From NCBI GenBank assembly GCA_021812425.1, contig JAKANM010000003.1, forward strand, positions 1-34,683: a stretch of DNA of 34,683 nt, written 5' to 3'. Below the pieces are notes generated by a model. The model saw only the letters and a program-made list of their open reading frames with translations, had not been told where the DNA came from and did not search any database. Shown piece by piece: positions 16,803 to 25,311 of this stretch (position 1 is its first letter; each line of letters starts with the position of its first letter). The translations under genes and the position numbers were made by a program. The DNA comes from a bacterium (GTDB taxonomy: Bacteria; Patescibacteriota; Patescibacteriia; Magasanikbacterales; GWA2-37-8).

Positions 16803-18299
16803 ATGTCACGCACAATCTCCATTCCAAGCAAGCTAAGCATCAACGACATTATCGTCGGGCTGAAAAAGTATGCGCCGCTTTCTGAGTTGGATATTGTTTG
16901 GCGCGCTTACGATCTTGCTGAGAAAGCACACCATGGCCAACTAAGAAAATCCGGCGAACCTTATATCACCCACCCGCTTGCCACCGCCTATCTTCTCACC
17001 ACTATGCGCATCGATGTTCCAATCATCGCGGCGGCGCTCCTGCACGATGTCCCGGAGGACACAGCTGTCACCATCGAAGAAATCGAACGAGATTTTGGAA
17101 CCGACATCGCGGGAATGGTTCGCGGAATCACTAAACTCGGAAAATTAAAATATCGCGGCGCGCAAAGATACATAGAAAATCTTAGAAAAATGTTCGTGGC
17201 GATGGCCGAGGATGTGCGCGTGATGATCATAAAATTTGCTGATCGAATTCATAACCTCAGCACGCTTAGCGATCTTGAGGAAAAAAAACGCTACCGAATC
17301 GCTCTCGAGAGCATAGAAATTTACGCGCCAATCGCCCATCGGCTGGGCATGGGTGAATTCAAAGCTTTACTCGAAGATTTAGCCTTCCCTTTCGCCTACC
17401 CGAAAGAATACGATCGTACCAAAAAAATCCGCGACCGAATTTTTGATGAGGGCGAAGCTTATATCGATCGCGTGCTTGGATTATTACGAGAAGAACTTAA
17501 AGCTGCTGGCGTTAAATTCATCGATACCCATGGCCGTAAAAAACAGCTTTATAGTTTTTATCAAAAATTAATCAAAAAAAACTGGGAAACGGAAAAAATT
17601 TACGACATCGTCGCCCTCAGAATAATCGTCGCAGACATCGCCGACTGTTACGCTGCCTTAGGCGTCATACATAAACTATGGCGGCCGGCCAAAGGACGAA
17701 TCAAAGACTACATCGCACAGCCGAAACCGAACGGTTATTCTTCACTACATACAACCGTTTTTGGACTTGATGGCAAAATGATTGAATTTCAAATTCGCAC
17801 CCAACAAATGCATTATGAGGCTGAGTTTGGTATCGCCGCACACTGGCTGTACGACGAAAAAGGCGCGCGGTTGCCGGCCAAGGACATTATTTGGGCAAAA
17901 CAATTAGCTGACATCCAGGAGGAAATACTGCACAATTTAGCCGATCTCGAAACTCTAAAAATCGACTTTTTTCGCAATCGAATTTTTACTTTTACCCCGA
18001 AGGGTGATGTCATTGATTTACCGGAGGACGCGACGCCGGTCGATTTTGCTTATGCGGTTCACTCTGATATTGGCAACCACTACGCCGGCGCTAAGGTCAA
18101 CGATATTATGGTAAATTTAAACACACCTCTTAGAAGCGGTGATATTGTCGAAGTTATTGTTGATAAAAACCGAAAAAGTCCTAGCGCTGACTGGCTGAAA
18201 TCTGTCAAAACGCACCAGGCGCGGTCACAAATAAAAAACAAAATGCAGTCTCCCATCAATTCATTTGTGAAGATGATTTTACCGAAAAAGAAAGACTAA
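16803..18299 (+). CDS. RelA/SpoT homologue (HD + synthetase + TGS, no C-terminal ACT)
   Basis: HD region LLHDVPEDT; synthetase region RKKQLYSFYQK, KDYIAQPKPNGYSSLHTTV, EFQIRT, AEFGIAAHW; TGS FTPKGDVIDLPEDATPVDFAYAVHS; ORF ends soon after TGS. Confidence 0.93.
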   Translation: MSRTISIPSKLSINDIIVGLKKYAPLSELDIVWRAYDLAEKAHHGQLRKSGEPYITHPLATAYLLTTMRIDVPIIAAALLHDVPEDTAVTIEEIERDFGTDIAGMVRGITKLGKLKYRGAQRYIENLRKMFVAMAEDVRVMIIKFADRIHNLSTLSDLEEKKRYRIALESIEIYAPIAHRLGMGEFKALLEDLAFPFAYPKEYDRTKKIRDRIFDEGEAYIDRVLGLLREELKAAGVKFIDTHGRKKQLYSFYQKLIKKNWETEKIYDIVALRIIVADIADCYAALGVIHKLWRPAKGRIKDYIAQPKPNGYSSLHTTVFGLDGKMIEFQIRTQQMHYEAEFGIAAHWLYDEKGARLPAKDIIWAKQLADIQEEILHNLADLETLKIDFFRNRIFTFTPKGDVIDLPEDATPVDFAYAVHSDIGNHYAGAKVNDIMVNLNTPLRSGDIVEVIVDKNRKSPSADWLKSVKTHQARSQIKNKMQSPINSFVKMILPKKKD

Positions 18300-19150
18300 T
18301 CCAAAATCTTCCGAACAATCTCTTCCAGTTCTTCCTTGGAAAAAAAATGAATGGTAATGGTCCCCGCCTCACCTTTCTTAGTAACCGAAACCTTGGTACC
18401 AAGTTTCCCTCGAAGTTCCTCCTCTATATAGACGACGTTCGGATCGCGGCGGCTTACTGCGCCCTTATTCTCGCGAACCTTCTGCTCCAGATCGCGAACG
18501 GTAATTTTGTTGCCCAACATTGATTGCAATACTTCTGCTTGAGTTTTAGGATCGGCGATACCAAGAAGAGCTCTCGCCTGACTGGTGGAAATTTTTCCGT
18601 CCACTAGAGCGTTCTGCATTTCCTGTGGCAATGTGAGCAAACGAACCGCGTTGGCAATCGCCGGACGGCTTTTACCGACTTTCAGCGCCACGTCCTCCTG
18701 TGTAAGACCAAACTCTTCCATCAATCTCTGGTAGGCGAACGCCTCTTCAAGCGGATTAAGTTCAGAACGCTGAATATTTTCGATCAAAGCGACTTCTAAT
18801 TTTTGTTCATCCTTAAATTCTTTAACCAAAGCCGGAATAGTCGGAAGGTTAAGTAATTTTGACGCACGAAAACGCCGTTCGCCGGCGATCAGTTCATAAC
18901 CGCCGTCAGATTTTTCTGAAACTAAAATTGGCTGAAGAACGCCGTGTTCCCGGATAGAATCCGCAAGTTCCTGCAGATCTTCCTCCTTAAAATGCCGACG
19001 AGGCTGGTCAGGATTCGGCGTAATCTCCGACAGCGGTATCAGCCAAATACGTTCCGCTCCTGCGGATGTACCGTCGCCAGTATTGAATGTTTGTTTTTTT
19101 CGACCTGTGGTAGGGCTAAGTATCGCCCCAAGACCTCGACCCATGGACAT
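18296..19150 (-). CDS. parB: Chromosome partitioning protein ParB (Spo0J)
   Basis: GRGLGAIL, ITPNPDQPRRHF, ELADSIREHGVLQPI, AGERRFRA, IENIQRSELNPLEEA, HTH GLTQEDVALKVGKSRPAIANAVRLL. Confidence 0.95.
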   Translation of the reverse strand: MSMGRGLGAILSPTTGRKKQTFNTGDGTSAGAERIWLIPLSEITPNPDQPRRHFKEEDLQELADSIREHGVLQPILVSEKSDGGYELIAGERRFRASKLLNLPTIPALVKEFKDEQKLEVALIENIQRSELNPLEEAFAYQRLMEEFGLTQEDVALKVGKSRPAIANAVRLLTLPQEMQNALVDGKISTSQARALLGIADPKTQAEVLQSMLGNKITVRDLEQKVRENKGAVSRRDPNVVYIEEELRGKLGTKVSVTKKGEAGTITIHFFSKEELEEIVRKILD

Positions 19151-19156
19151 AAAAAT

Positions 19157-19930
19157 TTATTTATTTTTTTCAAAATAATCTAATACTTCACGCGCCAACC
19201 TCTCATAAGCCTTCGCGCCTTTGCCGTTCGGTTCATAATGAAAAATACTCTTGCCAAAACTCGGAGCCTCGGCGAGGCGAACAGTGCGAGGAATTACCGA
19301 TCTAAAAATATTATTTGGAAAAAACTTATACAATTCATGCATCACTTCATCGGATAAACGGTTTCTTCCGTCATACATCGTCAGTATCGCGCCGAGTACC
19401 TGCAGCTCCGGCTTGATATTCTCACGCACGAGGTCAATCGTACGGAGCAGTTGCCCAAGACCCTCGAGTGCGTAGTACTCAGCCTGCACTGGGATCAGAA
19501 TCTTGTCCGCGGCGACAAGACCGTTCAGAGTCAAAAGGCCAAGTGAAGGTGGAGAGTCAATCACAATAAAATCATAAGCGTGCTTTACTTCACTCAGAAT
19601 ATCAGATAATTTCGTTTCACGACCCTCTACATTTACGAGTTCAACATTCGCTCCAGCGAGATCGGGCGTCGAGGGAACAACACGCAGACCGGCATGAGCG
19701 GTATTAATAACAATATCATGCAATCGTTGCTCTGAAATCAACGCATGGTATAGACCTTTTTCAAGCTCCTGATTTTTGATACCAAGTCCGGAAGTGGCGT
19801 TGCCCTGTGGATCAAGATCAACCAACAACACGAACTTTCCGGAATCAGCCAAAGCAGCCGCCAAATTCAAAGCAGTGGTAGTCTTACCTACTCCACCTTT
19901 CTGATTTACGACCGAAATTGTCACTGACAT
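19157..19930 (-). CDS. parA: Chromosome partitioning ATPase ParA (Soj)
   Basis: NQKGGVGKTTTALNLAAALA, DLDPQGNATSGLG, IDSPPSLGLLTLNGL, PRTVRLAEAPSFGKS. Confidence 0.96.
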   Translation of the reverse strand: MSVTISVVNQKGGVGKTTTALNLAAALADSGKFVLLVDLDPQGNATSGLGIKNQELEKGLYHALISEQRLHDIVINTAHAGLRVVPSTPDLAGANVELVNVEGRETKLSDILSEVKHAYDFIVIDSPPSLGLLTLNGLVAADKILIPVQAEYYALEGLGQLLRTIDLVRENIKPELQVLGAILTMYDGRNRLSDEVMHELYKFFPNNIFRSVIPRTVRLAEAPSFGKSIFHYEPNGKGAKAYERLAREVLDYFEKNK

Positions 19931-19956
19931 AATAATTTGAGACTTTGAACACCTTT

Positions 19957-19985
19957 AGTTTATCATATTATCTGAGGATTGACAA
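19957..19985 (-). promoter_or_regulatory. Sigma70-type promoter for parAB
   Basis: Minus strand TTGTCA-17 bp-TAAACT, about 27 nt upstream of the parA ATG. Confidence 0.5.
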
Positions 19986-20007
19986 AAGGCCAGTTTGTCG
20001 GTAAAAT
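19979..20007 (+). promoter_or_regulatory. Sigma70-type promoter for tRNA-Leu
   Basis: TTGACA-17 bp-TAAAAT, about 15 nt upstream of the tRNA. Confidence 0.7.
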
Positions 20008-20021
20008 TAACGTAATTTTAG

Positions 20022-20103
20022 GCCGCGATGGCGGAATTGGTAGACGCACACGACTCAAAATCGTGCGGAGCAATCCATGAGAGTTCGATTCTCTCTCGCG
20101 GCA
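20022..20103 (+). tRNA. tRNA-Leu(CAA), class II variable arm, no encoded CCA
   Basis: Acceptor GCCGCGA/TCGCGGC, GGTAGACGC D region, anticodon arm CACGA-CTCAAAA-TCGTG, T arm GAGAG-TTCGATT-CTCTC. Confidence 0.93.
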
Positions 20104-20123
20104 CACATCAGGATCACCTTCAT

Positions 20124-21050
20124 ATGATAATGTATTCAGTACTATTGGCAGGAACAGCCATAATTTCAGTATTGCTTATTTATTCAAATTCGCCGGCTTT
20201 ATCGGCTGTCTTGTGGATATTATTAGCGGGTTTGTTTTACATTCATCTCGAACCGTACTTCCTGAAAGTTAGGAAATTTAACCACAAAATTCCAGGCCTC
20301 AAGACACCAATCAAAATAGCTTTTATTGCAGATCTTCAAACTAAGAAATTAAAGGGTAAAAAATTTCTTCACCGCGTGATCAAAAAAATAAATAACCTAA
20401 AACCGGATTTAGTTTTTATCGGTGGAGATTTAATTTCAAATGAATACTTCTTTGATGATAGTCAGATCAAATCGTTAGCAGAATTTTCGGTACTATCAAA
20501 AAACCTGCCGGTCTATGCCGTACTTGGCAATCATGAATACGGCATCGACTTCGACGAAAAAAAAGACCAACCCCATAAAATATTTTCCGATCGCCATGGG
20601 ACTGTGGTGGATGCCCTTAAAAATTTAGGGATAAGCGTCCTCCACAATTCGTTCGCGAACATTTCGGTACGCGGTCAGAATTTGGAACTTTATGGTACTG
20701 ACGATTTGTGGGCGGAGAATACTTCCTGGGAAAATATAAAATCTGCGAAAAATAATTTACCGCTTCTAGTACTGACGCATAATCCTGATACTATCCTGTC
20801 CTATCCGAAAAAAATAAAAAAACCGAGCTTAGTGCTTGCCGGACACACTCATGGCGGACAAATTCGTCTGCCATTTTTTGGGCCGGTTGGAAATGCAAAA
20901 TTAAAACTCGGTAAAAAATATTACGATGGATTTTTCAATTGGCATGGTATTTCTCTGTTTGTGACTCATGGCCTCGGCGAATCGCTTTTCGCGATCAGAT
21001 TTCTGACTCCACCTGAGATTGTTGAGGTGACATTACTTCCTGAAGCCTAA
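20124..21050 (+). CDS. Membrane-anchored calcineurin-like metallophosphoesterase
   Basis: IAFIADLQ, FIGGDLIS, VLGNHEYG, LVLTHNPD, LAGHTHGGQIRLPFFGP. Start trimmed to MIMYSVLLAG because the ORF-track N-terminus (MAELVDAHDSKSCG...) is the tRNA-Leu. Confidence 0.85.
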   Translation: MIMYSVLLAGTAIISVLLIYSNSPALSAVLWILLAGLFYIHLEPYFLKVRKFNHKIPGLKTPIKIAFIADLQTKKLKGKKFLHRVIKKINNLKPDLVFIGGDLISNEYFFDDSQIKSLAEFSVLSKNLPVYAVLGNHEYGIDFDEKKDQPHKIFSDRHGTVVDALKNLGISVLHNSFANISVRGQNLELYGTDDLWAENTSWENIKSAKNNLPLLVLTHNPDTILSYPKKIKKPSLVLAGHTHGGQIRLPFFGPVGNAKLKLGKKYYDGFFNWHGISLFVTHGLGESLFAIRFLTPPEIVEVTLLPEA

Positions 21051-22336
21051 GGTTTTAGCCTGCCGATCGTCCTGGCAAACGGAATACATTCTCGGACATG
21101 CTCAACGCCAGTGATCCAACGCACCACGCGCTCGAGGCCGATGCCGAAACCGGAGTGCGGCACCGAACCGTAGCGACGCGTGTCCAAATACCACTCATAA
21201 TCCGCCTGATTCAAACCTTCAGTCCTCATACGTTCGATCAAAACATCAACATTTTCCTCGCGCTGGCTACCACCGATAATCTCTCCCCCGCCGTCGGTCG
21301 CTATTAAATCATCATTCAGCGCTAATTTGTTTTCCTTATCCAGCTTCATGTAGAACGGCTTAATTTCCTTCGGCCACTTTTCAATAAATACCGGGACTAA
21401 ACTATCTTTCGTCAACAATCCTTCATCATCGTTTCCCAAATCCTCGCCGTATTTAATGTCAGATCCAAGTTCATTTAATTTTTTGACCGCCGCGTCATAA
21501 GTATAGCGCGTAAATGGCGCGTCGGCTTTTTTTAATTTTTCGACGTCGCGTTCCAGCATTGTCAGTTCCTCTGCGCAATGTTGCAAGACATAACGAACAA
21601 TATACCTTACCAGCCCTTCTTGAATATTTAAATTTTCATCATGTTCGACAAAAGCGGCCTCCGCGTCCATCATCCAAAATTCGGTAAGATGGCGTTTGGT
21701 CTTGCTTTTTTCGGCGCGAAAAACCGGCCCAAAATCATAACAACGCCCGACCGAAGCGATCGCCGCTTCAATATAAAGCTGTCCGGACTGTGAAAGATAA
21801 GCGGTGCCAAGATCAAAATATGGTACCGGAAATAAAGTAGTCGTCCCTTCACAGGCATTCGGAGTGAAAACCGGCGAATCAACTTTGATGAAAAAATTTT
21901 GATGCAAATACTCGCCGATGGCGGTAATTACTGAATCACGGATTCGCAAAATAGCCCACTGCCGTTTGCTACGCAGCCAAAGATGGCGGTTGTCCATGAG
22001 AAAATCGGGACCGTGTTCCTTTTTGGCAATCGGAAAATCCTCCGAGCGCTGAATAACTTTCAAATCGGTCACTTGAAGCTCAAAGACATTCTCACGTTTC
22101 GGATGTTTCGCTACTTTGCCTGTGATCATGACTGATGATTCCTGTGTGCTATTTTCGGTAGCCGCCCAGGCTGAATCACTGAGCGAATTTTTCGCCGCTA
22201 CTGCCTGCGTCCAACCCTGACCATCACGAATTTCAAGAAACGAAATCGGTCCCGAGGAACGTTTGTTGTGAACCCAACCGCGAATAGTCACTTCCTGTCC
22301 AACAAAATCCCTGAATTGACTGATGTAAATATTCAT
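21047..22336 (-). CDS. asnS: Asparaginyl-tRNA synthetase
   Basis: OB domain VTIRGWVHNKRSSGPISFLEIRDG; class II motifs FRAEKSKTKRHLTEFWMMDAE, IIGGSQREENVDVL, GFGIGLERVVRWITG; FTPNACEGTTTLF. Confidence 0.9.
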   Translation of the reverse strand: MNIYISQFRDFVGQEVTIRGWVHNKRSSGPISFLEIRDGQGWTQAVAAKNSLSDSAWAATENSTQESSVMITGKVAKHPKRENVFELQVTDLKVIQRSEDFPIAKKEHGPDFLMDNRHLWLRSKRQWAILRIRDSVITAIGEYLHQNFFIKVDSPVFTPNACEGTTTLFPVPYFDLGTAYLSQSGQLYIEAAIASVGRCYDFGPVFRAEKSKTKRHLTEFWMMDAEAAFVEHDENLNIQEGLVRYIVRYVLQHCAEELTMLERDVEKLKKADAPFTRYTYDAAVKKLNELGSDIKYGEDLGNDDEGLLTKDSLVPVFIEKWPKEIKPFYMKLDKENKLALNDDLIATDGGGEIIGGSQREENVDVLIERMRTEGLNQADYEWYLDTRRYGSVPHSGFGIGLERVVRWITGVEHVRECIPFARTIGRLKP

Positions 22337-22337
22337 A

Positions 22338-22889
22338 CTATCTAATTTGTGAAAAACTACACAGCTTTTCCCTTAAATTAACAACGTCAGCGATTTTACG
22401 ATTCAAATGATACTCCGCATAGGGAATTACCCAGGAATCAGCAACTTTGGCTGTAACCGGGGCAAAACCCAGCATACTCATAAACCTTAGAATAAAATCA
22501 TAGGCGATCTTCATATTTACTTCCTCTGCAAAATCCAGATTATTCAAAAAACTTAACAATAAATCGAAAATTTTCTCATCTTTTTCTCCTGGCTGGACTA
22601 CTTCATTAACCAGATTAAGACAATAACATCCTAGTAAATTTTTCTCAAAATTATTACGAATATTGTGAAAAATTTTTATTACCTGCGCCCTAGTAACATA
22701 TGTAAGTTCCCGGCCAGGCGCGAGCTCAATTTCTAATAGCGCGAACGGTTCCAAGGCGGATGAATTTTTTGAAATTATTTTTTTTACACCACGGGCGATG
22801 GTTTCAATCTTTCCAGTCTCTTTGGTATAAAATCCGATCTGCTGGTCATATTCGCGAAAATCACGACGACTGAGAGTTAGGGCGAACAT
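22338..22889 (-). CDS. recO: DNA repair protein RecO (short form)
   Basis: N-terminal OB LSRRDFREYDQQIGFYTKETGKIETIARGVKK, LEPFALLEIELAPGRELTYVTRAQ; helical domain; no C-terminal Cys cluster. Confidence 0.8.
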   Translation of the reverse strand: MFALTLSRRDFREYDQQIGFYTKETGKIETIARGVKKIISKNSSALEPFALLEIELAPGRELTYVTRAQVIKIFHNIRNNFEKNLLGCYCLNLVNEVVQPGEKDEKIFDLLLSFLNNLDFAEEVNMKIAYDFILRFMSMLGFAPVTAKVADSWVIPYAEYHLNRKIADVVNLREKLCSFSQIR

Positions 22890-22894
22890 ACTGA

Positions 22895-23287
22895 TTATTT
22901 ATTCTTCTTTCGACTTTCGAGATAACTCTCAAGAATTATCATTGCCGCTCTCTCGTCTCGGCTCACACCCGCGCCAGCGGCATCCGCCGCATAGGAGGAA
23001 AACCGTTCATCATGATATTCGATCGGGATCTCGATAAGTTTACGCAGTTCAAACACAAATTTTTTTACTCGTTCGGTATTTGCATTTTCTTTGCCATTAA
23101 GACCGAGTGGAAAACCAACAACAATCTGCTTGGGGTTTTCTTTAGAAATTATTTCCGCGAGTTCTTCTACTTTTTTTTTAAGACTAACTTTCTCCACCAA
23201 ACCAAACGGCAATATAACCCCGAGACTGGTGTCAGTCCAGGCGAGGCCAATTCGTTTCGAACCATAATCTACGGCCAGGATGTTCAT
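22895..23287 (-). CDS. ruvX: RuvX/YqgF family putative Holliday junction resolvase
   Basis: MNILAVDYGSKRIGLAWTD, IVVGFPLGLNGKENANTERVKKF, YHDERFSSYAA, IILESYLE. Confidence 0.93.
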   Translation of the reverse strand: MNILAVDYGSKRIGLAWTDTSLGVILPFGLVEKVSLKKKVEELAEIISKENPKQIVVGFPLGLNGKENANTERVKKFVFELRKLIEIPIEYHDERFSSYAADAAGAGVSRDERAAMIILESYLESRKKNK

Positions 23288-24078
23288 ATGGTTTCATGGG
23301 GTCTTCTGGTCGCCACGATATTTCCGTCTTTTGTAACCACAATCGTATGTTCAAAATGCGCCGCAAGCGAACCATCGGCCATTTTTATGGTCCAGCCGTC
23401 CGGCATGGTTTTAACTCGCCAATCACCAAGCGCGATCATCGGCTCAATCGCAACTACCATTCCCGGTTCAAATTTTATTTTTTCCAAATAATGGTCATGA
23501 TAATTCGGAATAAATGGCTCCTCATGAATAGCGTGCCCGACGCCATGCCCTGTAAGATCCCTGACAATTCCATAATTGCCTTGCGACTTCACGTATAACT
23601 CAATTGCTTTACCGACACTGGCAATCGAATTCCCAGGCTTTACCGCCGCAATGCCTTTTTCCAAAGCCTTGCGCGTAACATCGAGTAGCTTAGAAGTTTT
23701 TTCGGGTATCTTTCCGATCGGAACGGTCAAAGCCGTATCAGTAAAAACACCGCCGCGCGCTGGCCACTGCATCCCGATGTCGATGCTAAATATATCACCG
23801 TCTTTCAAAAAAACATTCTTGCGAGGTATCCCATGAACCAATTCTTCATTTAAGGAAGCGCAGATGGTTGCTGGAAATGGAACATCAGACGTATAAGTTT
23901 TATAACCCTTAAAGGCTGGTTTGCCACCGGCCTTCCTGATCATTTTTTCAGCCTGCTTGTCGATCTCAAAAGTTGAGATCCCGGGACGACAAAGTGCAGC
24001 GACCATTTCAAGTATCTCACCAATCCGTTTACCATTTTCGATCAAATTTTTTATGTCTTCTTCGGTTTTAAATTTCAT
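23284..24078 (-). CDS. map: Methionine aminopeptidase type I
   Basis: FKGYKTYTSDVPFPATICASLNEELVHGIP, FSIDIGM, GVFTDTALT, GHGVGHAIHEEPFIPN, GMVVAIEPMI, FEHTIVV. Confidence 0.96.
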   Translation of the reverse strand: MKFKTEEDIKNLIENGKRIGEILEMVAALCRPGISTFEIDKQAEKMIRKAGGKPAFKGYKTYTSDVPFPATICASLNEELVHGIPRKNVFLKDGDIFSIDIGMQWPARGGVFTDTALTVPIGKIPEKTSKLLDVTRKALEKGIAAVKPGNSIASVGKAIELYVKSQGNYGIVRDLTGHGVGHAIHEEPFIPNYHDHYLEKIKFEPGMVVAIEPMIALGDWRVKTMPDGWTIKMADGSLAAHFEHTIVVTKDGNIVATRRPHETI

Positions 24079-24092
24079 AATCGTGATAAGTT

Positions 24093-24111
24093 CGAGCGAA
24101 TAGAATATATG
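24093..24111 (-). repeat. Partial copy of the intergenic element (left flank only), upstream of map
   Basis: Minus strand CATATATTCTATTCGCTCG, near-identical to CATATATTCTCATTCGCTCG in copy 1; the stem and right flank are absent. Confidence 0.5.
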
Positions 24112-24129
24112 CGGCGAAGCCGATATGTA

Positions 24130-24786
24130 TTATAATAATTTTTTTTCAATCAGCTTAAATACATCCGCGATTGACTTAGTACCATCAACTGTGTGCAAAA
24201 TTCCAAGCTTTCGGTAATATTCCAGGATGGGCGCGATTGCTCTGTTGCCTTGGACATCGATTCTTTTCATTACAACCTCCGGAGCGTCATCAGCGCGCAT
24301 TTCCAATTTGCCGCCGCATTTTGAACACACAGTCTCCGGATTTTTCAAATTAACAGTTAAAATTTCTCCGCATTGGCTACACATCCGTCTGCCGGCCAAA
24401 CGCTTAAATGATTCTTTATCCGGAATCGCCACTTCAATCGCCAATACGTCGTTGATTTTTCCTTTTGATTCAAAAAATTTCTGGTACTCTTTGGCTTGGG
24501 CCAAATTTCTTACCGCACCATCAAGTACGACTCCCTCACCTTTCTTAAACAGCGACTCCAGCGCGGAAAATGCCAATTTATAAATAAACTCATCGCTCGC
24601 GAGTTGACCATTCCTGATATTTTCTAAATTAAGCTTCTCCTCTGCGGAAAGTTTTGATTTTTTTTCAAGCGCGCGAAGCAGATCACCGGTCGAAAGATGG
24701 GAATAGTAGTATTTCCTTGCTAAATTTTTAGCTTGCGTCCCCTTTCCAGATCCCGGAACGCCTAAAAAAATAATGATCTTTTTCAC
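24130..24786 (-). CDS. adk: Adenylate kinase (GTG start, zinc lid)
   Basis: IIFLGVPGSGKGTQAKNLA, HLSTGDLLRA, DGAVRNLAQA, lid CSQCGEILTVNLKNPETVCSKCGG, RADDAPEVVMKR. Confidence 0.93.
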   Translation of the reverse strand: MKKIIIFLGVPGSGKGTQAKNLARKYYYSHLSTGDLLRALEKKSKLSAEEKLNLENIRNGQLASDEFIYKLAFSALESLFKKGEGVVLDGAVRNLAQAKEYQKFFESKGKINDVLAIEVAIPDKESFKRLAGRRMCSQCGEILTVNLKNPETVCSKCGGKLEMRADDAPEVVMKRIDVQGNRAIAPILEYYRKLGILHTVDGTKSIADVFKLIEKKLL

Positions 24787-24810
24787 AATGGCTTAACTAA
24801 AGACTAACGT

Positions 24811-24839
24811 ATACTAGCAAAAAACAAGAGGAATTTCAA
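24811..24839 (-). promoter_or_regulatory. Sigma70-type promoter for adk
   Basis: Minus strand TTGAAA-17 bp-TAGTAT with TGC extended -10. Confidence 0.6.
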
Positions 24840-24841
24840 GG

Positions 24842-24880
24842 TTTGAAAAATAAGAGCCGGTACCTCGAAAGATCCGGCTC
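24842..24880 (-). terminator. Rho-independent terminator of the 85-aa ORF
   Basis: Minus strand GAGCCGG...CCGGCTC followed by TTATTTTT. Confidence 0.75.
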
Positions 24881-24899
24881 ATGGAGCAGATTGATCCGC

Positions 24900-25157
24900 T
24901 CACTTCTTCGACGGTGCGAAGTAATCCGTCAGTTCGTTCTTCACCTGATCGCAGGGGATCGGGACCACAAACATTCCATAACAAAGATTCACCTTTACGG
25001 GGTCACGGAAATAAACCGCTTTGGTTTCACAGACTTTCTGCGCCGGCGTTTTTGCGGCCGCTAGGTAAACAAAAAGCGGGAACATAAACACCGCCACAAC
25101 CACATACCCAAACACCGCACACAAAAAGGTTACAACGAGTTTTTCACCGACGTTCAC
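24900..25157 (-). CDS. Small (85 aa) membrane-anchored protein with Cys-containing tail, GTG start
   Basis: CCAGGAGAAAAATCGTG gives a strong SD. N-terminal hydrophobic segment KLVVTFLCAVFGYVVVAVFMFPLFVYLAAA; own promoter and terminator. Confidence 0.65.
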   Translation of the reverse strand: MNVGEKLVVTFLCAVFGYVVVAVFMFPLFVYLAAAKTPAQKVCETKAVYFRDPVKVNLCYGMFVVPIPCDQVKNELTDYFAPSKK

Positions 25158-25225
25158 GATTTTTCTCCTGGCAATGCCACATTACTGCGGCGTGTTTAGC
25201 GACTGCATTAAATCGCTAATGGATA

Positions 25226-25254
25226 ATCTTACGACAATTATGTAGATTTGTCAA
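25226..25254 (-). promoter_or_regulatory. Sigma70-type promoter for the 85-aa ORF
   Basis: Minus strand TTGACA-17 bp-TAAGAT. Confidence 0.7.
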
Positions 25255-25271
25255 CATTCCTAAATAAAATA

Positions 25272-25298
25272 AAAAATCACCATTTTGAGGTGATTTTT
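25272..25298 (-). terminator. Terminator after secY (end of the ribosomal/secY operon)
   Basis: AAAAATCACC-ATTTTGA-GGTGATTTTT, 14 nt after the secY stop. Confidence 0.7.
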
Positions 25299-25311
25299 CT
25301 AAAAGTCTTGT

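Noticed and set aside
18296-20021. parS site near parAB
   Set aside because: No TGTTTCACGTGAAACA-like 16-mer was seen in this region.
20028-20123. ORF-track N-terminus MAELVDAHDSKSCGAIHESSILSRGTHQDHLH of the metallophosphoesterase
   Set aside because: It is a translation of the tRNA-Leu gene; the real start is most likely the ATG at 20124.
23012-23491. + strand 159-aa ORF antisense to ruvX/map
   Set aside because: It lies opposite two well-supported genes, has no family signature, and is probably a codon-bias artefact.
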